Shown here one piece after another: positions 59,766-64,000 of a DNA stretch of 64,000 nt; position 1 is the stretch's first letter; each line of letters starts with the position of its first letter. The position numbers were made by a program, and so were the translations under genes. The stretch is from Mucilaginibacter conchicola. Its GTDB lineage: Bacteria; Bacteroidota; Bacteroidia; Sphingobacteriales; Sphingobacteriaceae. The DNA lies in the NCBI RefSeq assembly GCF_003432115.1, contig NZ_QWDC01000003.1, positions 744,001-808,000 of the forward strand. The letters are read 5' to 3'. The notes beneath the pieces were generated by a model, which saw only the letters and a list, made by a program, of their open reading frames with translations, had not been told where the DNA came from and did no database searches.

Positions 59766-60344
59766 TCATATTATTGTATGATTCGATCTATGATGTGAAG
59801 TGGCCGATCGATCTAAGGAATTGTTGGCAAGACTATTACTGTCCGATACGTACACTGGATTTTGGCATCGAGAGTGGAGTGTCCTTGAACGAAATGCGCT
59901 CTTAATCTGATCCTTCGGAGATCCCCTTGCTGGGCATGGAGAATAAAAGTCGTCCAGGTTATCTTCATGCGCTGCTGAAACATGTCCCTTAAAAGCATTC
60001 ATGTTTTGGTGCATCAGTGCGGCAAAAGCCGCGTCGAACTTAAGCAGCAAGCCGCTGATCTTTTTCAATTCGCTCCTGATCGCTACATCCCGCTCGAATT
60101 TGCCTTTCGGAAGTTGATTGTCGAGTTTTTCAAGGTTAGGCTGGTATACACGTTTCGCCTGTTCATACAGCTCCGCTAGTAAAGGACGTGGGGCAAAAGT
60201 TTCCAGATGGTCAAAAGGTTCGGCCGCCACCAGTTCCTTATCACCCGCAAAACCATGCCTGTTTGCAGCTAATAAAGGCAGATAAGCCGGGCATTTCAAA
60301 AATTCCTGCTGCTCGGTGTCCGAAAGGTGATCAAAAGTATACAT
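59766..60344 (-). CDS. Hypothetical protein with probable C-terminal frameshift
   Basis: From ATG 60344 (an in-frame TTG at 60371 is less likely) about 145 residues look natural and helical (FDHLSDTEQQEFLKCPAYLP, LLLKFDAAFAALMHQNMNAF, GHVSAAHEDNLDDF). After that the frame becomes serine/arginine-rich and unlike a folded protein. The next frame offers FSMPSKGISEGSD ending at TAA 59902, which would be a tidy end; one missing or extra base in the T4 run near 59935 would explain it. No family recognised. Confidence 0.5.
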   Translation of the reverse strand: MYTFDHLSDTEQQEFLKCPAYLPLLAANRHGFAGDKELVAAEPFDHLETFAPRPLLAELYEQAKRVYQPNLEKLDNQLPKGKFERDVAIRSELKKISGLLLKFDAAFAALMHQNMNAFKGHVSAAHEDNLDDFYSPCPARGSPKDQIKSAFRSRTLHSRCQNPVYVSDSNSLANNSLDRSATSHHRSNHTII

Positions 60345-60371
60345 AGTAACGGAAACAATAGTATCAGCCAA

Positions 60372-61493
60372 ATGTTGGCTTTAAAAGATATCAGCTTGAA
60401 CACAACAACCACATTATCCCGCGCCATTCAGTATTTATTTCTGTTATTTTTGATCTTGAGTGGGCTTTATTTTACGGCCGGCATACTCATGCCTGTCGCC
60501 CTGGCCGGCATTCTGGCCATGCTGTTCCTGCCCTTTAGCCGCTGGCTGGAGCAAAAAGGCATCAACCGTACGGTCGGCGCGGTCATCTGCATTGTCTTGC
60601 TGTTACTGACTATTGGTCTGCTCGTGTTTTTATTCAGCTGGCGGGTATCCAACTTACAGGCCAACGTGGAGCAGATCGAGCGCCAGGTTAGGCAATATAC
60701 CGGGCAGTTGCAGCAACTGATCAGTGAACAATTTGGGGTTTCCAAACAGCAGCAGGAGCAGCTCTTGAAAAAACAGGGATCATCCGGTGCAGGTAACGCA
60801 GCTGGTATTATCGTTTCATTTGCCTCCGGAATCCTGGGTTCGCTGACAACCGCTGTGCTGGTTCTGATCTATGTTTTCCTGTTCATTAGTGCGAGAAAAC
60901 ATTTCAGGAATTTCATCCTGAAGCTGGTGAAACCAGCGGACGAGGCTAAAACGACCCGGATCATCAAAGAAGCCTCAGGTGCCGCCCAGAATTACGTATC
61001 CGGCCTGGCGAAGATGATACTCTGCTTGTGGGTCATGTACGGCATTGGTTTTTCAGTTGTCGGTGTGCAGAACGCCTTCTTTTTCGCCATCCTGTGTGGT
61101 ACGCTGGAGATCGTGCCTTTTGTGGGCAATGTCACCGGTACAACGCTTACCGTTTTGATGGCCCTTGCCCAGGGCGGGGGCGGCGGCATGGTGCTGAGTG
61201 TACTGGTCACCTACGGGCTTGTACAATTTATCCAAAGTTACATCTTACAGCCGCTGGTAGTTGGTAAAGACGTAGACATTAATCCTTTCTTTTCCATTTT
61301 TGTCCTGGTCCTAGGCGAAGCGCTATGGGGCATTGGCGGAATGGTTTTAGCGATCCCGCTTTTAGGGATGTTAAAGATCGTTTTCGATCATATTGAAACT
61401 TTGAAACCTTACGGCTACCTCATCGGAAACGGAGATGAAAAGAAGCAAGATAAACCTTTGACCGCGAAAATAAAATCTTGGTTTAAACGGTAA
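60372..61493 (+). CDS. AI-2E/PerM-family transporter, second copy
   Basis: 373 residues from ATG 60372. Same family layout as the copy at 39653-40732: N-terminal helices, an amphipathic EQIERQVRQYTGQLQQLISE segment, and a membrane block with FAILCGTLEIVPFVGNVTGT and QSYILQPLVVGKDVDINPFF. The two copies are clearly distant, not a recent duplication. Divergent from the hypothetical gene to its left, with only 27 bases between starts. Substrate unknown. Confidence 0.9.
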   Translation: MLALKDISLNTTTTLSRAIQYLFLLFLILSGLYFTAGILMPVALAGILAMLFLPFSRWLEQKGINRTVGAVICIVLLLLTIGLLVFLFSWRVSNLQANVEQIERQVRQYTGQLQQLISEQFGVSKQQQEQLLKKQGSSGAGNAAGIIVSFASGILGSLTTAVLVLIYVFLFISARKHFRNFILKLVKPADEAKTTRIIKEASGAAQNYVSGLAKMILCLWVMYGIGFSVVGVQNAFFFAILCGTLEIVPFVGNVTGTTLTVLMALAQGGGGGMVLSVLVTYGLVQFIQSYILQPLVVGKDVDINPFFSIFVLVLGEALWGIGGMVLAIPLLGMLKIVFDHIETLKPYGYLIGNGDEKKQDKPLTAKIKSWFKR

Positions 61494-61576
61494 CGACATG
61501 GCTTGTCAGTTAGAAAAAGGAATGGTGTATTTAGATGCCCTTTACAAGACCAGGAAGTGATAAAAAAAATGATTCT

Positions 61577-61819
61577 ATGCCGAATGATATAAATAAGTTG
61601 TACAAAACCCCGGATAATCAGGCTGAACTTCAGATCCTTGCCATGCTGAAAAAATCAGAAAAGGGCCTGGATGCCGAAGCAATCTATTTCCAGTTACGCG
61701 AGACTGGCCTGAGAATAAGCATATCCTCTGTTTACAGCAAACTCAAGAAGCTTGTTGGCACTAATATGGTCAGTAAGACTTCCAGCGAAGGGAGGTTTGT
61801 GTACGTAATTAATTCCTAA
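61577..61819 (+). CDS. Small winged-helix (Fur-like) regulator
   Basis: 80 residues from ATG 61577. The core reads ELQILAMLKKSEKGLDAEAI, YFQLRETGLRISISSVYSKL and VSKTSSEGRFVYVINS, the winged-helix DNA-binding part of Fur-type regulators without the metal-binding dimerisation domain. Probably a small transcription factor. Stand-alone, 83 bases after the AI-2E-family gene. Confidence 0.75.
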   Translation: MPNDINKLYKTPDNQAELQILAMLKKSEKGLDAEAIYFQLRETGLRISISSVYSKLKKLVGTNMVSKTSSEGRFVYVINS

Positions 61820-62054
61820 ACCTCCGTTCAGGCGCTTCAGGATATTTTCCATCTGGACAATTTCATCGATTCCACACCTTGGTGATATCATCTGCCAGAT
61901 CCTTTCTCTCCGGAACATTTATGTCCGCATGGTCGCCGGTCATGATGTCGATGCAGTGATGCGGATCATCCCGCGCAGATATGAAGGGGCGCCAGTGCCC
62001 GTTTGCCTATGCACCTTAATAAAGTTCTGTGCGAACACCACCACGCTTGAACGG

Positions 62055-62159
62055 ATGATTTATAACTTATTACCCTTATTTGTATACATTTCCGGCATCA
62101 TCAGTCAAATCAGCACCGCCATTAGCATGCTCATATACAATCGCAATAAACATGATTGA
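62055..62159 (+). CDS. 34-residue hydrophobic peptide
   Basis: ATG 62055 to TGA 62159 encodes 34 residues with one hydrophobic span (LLPLFVYISGIISQISTAIS) and a basic end (YNRNKHD). This fits a small membrane peptide; stand-alone peptides of this size and type can be toxins or membrane-protein regulators. No antisense RNA or pairing partner was recognised, so it may be chance. Confidence 0.25.
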   Translation: MIYNLLPLFVYISGIISQISTAISMLIYNRNKHD

Positions 62160-62663
62160 CCTCATTCACGTTCAGATACATAACCCATCATCACGACAAA
62201 GGATATGAAAAGCATTAGCATGGATCGTGTAAGGTATTCTTTTTCATGGCGGGATCGGTCAATATAAAGCACCAATCCACCAACCCGTGCTGTGCGCGCC
62301 TCGTTTAACTATAAAAGGCAAAGGCTGTTATTTGCACCCTTCAAACCATTCGCATTTCTGCAATTTAATTACCGCAAAAGACGCGTCTTCCATGCAGGTT
62401 TTAAAATAAGGAAGGTGCATGATGAATAAGGAAGTAAAATGAAAATATGCTCTGACTAGTTAACGGATAATTTAAATCGGTCCTTTCAGGCAAAATCGCT
62501 ATTCCACAGGAAGAATACTTAGCATAGGCCAAAGCGCTGAATAGGACTATAGGAGGAGCATCGCCGGCGAATGAACCGGTTGGTCTGGCTTTTAATGCTT
62601 TACAAATTTTTATTGGTGACGTTGGCGATGATCTTCTGGCTGGCTATTTAATACCTTCTGAAT
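62160..62663. other. Spacer with weak coding-like frame
   Basis: About 500 bases. A start-less plus-strand frame from about 62538 past 62700 contains GLAFNALQIFIGDVGDDLLA but overlaps the XRE gene and has no recognised family. Nothing else seen. Confidence 0.35.
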
Positions 62664-63029
62664 TCAGACCGGAATCTCTGTCAGCGGAATATCCGGCTGT
62701 CTGTCACCAGGATACAACGTTCGGACATTGGTCTGACGCTTGAAGCTTGTATATAATTCCTGGTAAATGACCGGACCGTCTGCCAGACGAAAGCTGACTT
62801 TTTTGATGTCCGAGGCAATCAATTCTTCAACGGCCACTTCCAGAATGTGGCAGATCTCCAGCAGTTTCGAGACAGTCAGTTTGCAGTTGCCGAGTTCGAT
62901 CTTGGAATAGGAATTTTGGGAGATCTGCATCCGCATGGCCATATAGTCCTGGGTATAATTGCGATTCTCACGCAAGGCCCTTATGTTCATGACGACATCT
63001 GCTGCTTTCTTTGAATAATTGGTTTTCAT
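62664..63029 (-). CDS. XRE-family transcriptional regulator
   Basis: 121 residues with a helix-turn-helix at about 12-65 (LRENRNYTQDYMAMRMQISQ, YSKIELGNCKLTVSKLLEIC) and a C-terminal tail of about 50 residues without a recognised domain (VIYQELYTSFKRQTNVRTLY). Possibly a repressor; targets unknown. Confidence 0.85.
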   Translation of the reverse strand: MKTNYSKKAADVVMNIRALRENRNYTQDYMAMRMQISQNSYSKIELGNCKLTVSKLLEICHILEVAVEELIASDIKKVSFRLADGPVIYQELYTSFKRQTNVRTLYPGDRQPDIPLTEIPV

Positions 63030-63202
63030 GGCTGTTTGATGGATTTAATGTAATTACGCTAAACGGGTTGAACCGGTTTTAAAATAAGTAGAATCGGCTC
63101 CTCGTAGTTCCTCCGGGATAATCGGTGTGGTAAATCATCATTAGCGTTACCTTCTTTCAATTCTTAACAGACCTCCAGGCCGGAAGAAATTATAAGCTGT
63201 CC

Positions 63203-64000
63203 CTACATCAGATAAAACGTATCCGGCTGCCCCGGATGTTCGGGCTTGGGCAGGGAAGCCATCTCTGAGAGATTACGCTCGATTGTTGCAGACAAGGCAT
63301 TCATCGGTGTATCTGTCGGTTTATTTTCGAATGGGTCCTGCATGAGTATCGCTGTCCTTTCAATGGCTATGAACAATACGGGTACTATCGTGGCCAGGCA
63401 AATTTCGATACCCCAGTGCTGGTCATCCAGTCCGAACGGAAAGATCGTGGTCAGCACATAGATCAAAAAATGGATCAGGACACTGTAAGCCCGCGGAAAC
63501 ACCGTGTTTTTAATGCGTTCACATTTGCCCATCGCATCGGTTAACCGCTGAAGGGTACTATCCAGCTGCACTTGCTTGTTTGCGTTCAGCTGGTAATCAC
63601 GGCTTATCTGCGATAATCTTTCGGCATGCAGGGTCAGCAGCAGGTTCGGACGGTTGTCACTGTCTTTATTTTCTCCCTTCAGATATTGCTCCACTTTCTC
63701 TGACGGACATTTCCGCAAAGCTTCGGTCAGTGCGTAACACCAGACCGATTGCCTGACCGAAAACTCCTTCACGATGCCGGCCTTGCTGTCATCTTCAGGA
63801 AGAAACTGGATCAATTGCCTGATCAGTGTCCGGCTGTCGTTAACGATCGCCCCCCAAACCGTCCTGGCCTCCCACCAGCGCTCATAAGACTGTGCAGTCC
63901 GGAACGCAAGCAACAGGGATAACAGCGTACCGATCATTGCCGAAATGGAGAATGGTATGGACAGATCTTTAAAAAAAGAAAAGTAATCCATGGTGCCTGC
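63203..64000 (-). CDS. Bestrophin-family anion channel, N-terminus beyond window
   Basis: At least 265 codons. The seen part begins near SIPFSISAMIGTLLSLLLAF and RTAQSYERWWEARTVWGAIV, the conserved pore-helix and cytosolic start of bestrophin/YneE channels, and ends with a family-like C-terminus rich in EP/HPGQP. The frame stays open to base 64000. An ATG at 63991 exists, but about 40 residues including the first helix would be missing, so the true start is likely outside. Bestrophins pass chloride and other anions. Confidence 0.85.
   Translation of the reverse strand, partial: AGTMDYFSFFKDLSIPFSISAMIGTLLSLLLAFRTAQSYERWWEARTVWGAIVNDSRTLIRQLIQFLPEDDSKAGIVKEFSVRQSVWCYALTEALRKCPSEKVEQYLKGENKDSDNRPNLLLTLHAERLSQISRDYQLNANKQVQLDSTLQRLTDAMGKCERIKNTVFPRAYSVLIHFLIYVLTTIFPFGLDDQHWGIEICLATIVPVLFIAIERTAILMQDPFENKPTDTPMNALSATIERNLSEMASLPKPEHPGQPDTFYLM

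Noticed and set aside
1..64000. CRISPR arrays, tRNA/rRNA genes, insertion sequences, integrases
   Set aside because: No repeat-spacer pattern, cloverleaf-like sequence or transposase/integrase motif was noticed by eye; a covariance-model search would be needed to exclude small RNAs.

Overview
The window looks like chromosomal DNA from a Bacteroidota bacterium of the Sphingobacteriaceae type (Mucilaginibacter- or Pedobacter-like). This is an inference from several signs: an OmpA porin with thrombospondin-3 repeats, LytS/LytTR sensor pairs, families such as DUF4385, DUF892, DUF2383 and DUF6496, almost no Shine-Dalgarno sequences, and a textbook Bacteroidota promoter (TTTG, 19 bases, TAnnTTTG) at 11707-11737. 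No rRNA, tRNA, CRISPR array, transposase or integrase was recognised.

Layout. (1) 1-3.5 kb is a small defence locus: a NACHT-type NTPase cut by the window edge, beside an AbiEi/AbiEii-type toxin-antitoxin operon with a perfect 14-bp palindrome in front of it. (2) 3.9-9.5 kb holds two small membrane proteins, an exported amidohydrolase, a DUF4385 protein, a lipocalin lipoprotein, an AmpG-like MFS transporter and a YtxH-like protein. (3) 9.5-13.5 kb is a blue-light signalling cluster: a LOV-domain histidine kinase, a BLUF photoreceptor and three single-domain response regulators. (4) 13.6-28 kb is mostly on the minus strand: a cytoplasmic alpha-amylase, a scar where mechanosensitive-channel and cation-efflux genes have both lost their 5' parts, a helicase/DUF3891 pair, an ankyrin protein with a large catalase, a DUF2383 ferritin-like protein, a TPR histidine kinase, and a translationally coupled hydrolase-LytS-LytTR operon. 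(5) 28.5-32.2 kb carries small genes, DUF72, a lipoprotein esterase and DUF892. (6) 32.4-39.5 kb is one tight plus-strand run of dehydrogenases, SDRs, a hydrolase, a flavodoxin-like reductase and a DoxX-like protein. (7) 39.6-54.5 kb holds an AI-2E exporter, YbbA-YbbP-TesA, a lipid kinase with a phosphatase, CHAD-CYTH, a truncated ABC exporter, a GAF-PAS protein and an S1/P1 nuclease operon. (8) 54.6-64 kb begins much more AT-rich and contains a frameshifted phytoene synthase, XRE regulators (one broken), the OmpA porin, a GNAT enzyme, a second AI-2E-family protein and a bestrophin that runs off the right edge.

The middle of the window reads as a stress-persistence region. Light sensing, catalase, three ferritin-like or stress proteins and aldehyde/alcohol redox enzymes sit together, and their placement suggests a joint response to light and oxidative damage. 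That functional link is inferred from neighbourhood only.

Several genes are broken by single-base shifts (near 6890, 29935, 37310, 54770, 59935), by a stop codon (55481-55737) or by truncation (15.38 kb, 50.4 kb, 58.6 kb). Either the region is decaying or the assembly contains indel errors; only the reads can tell.
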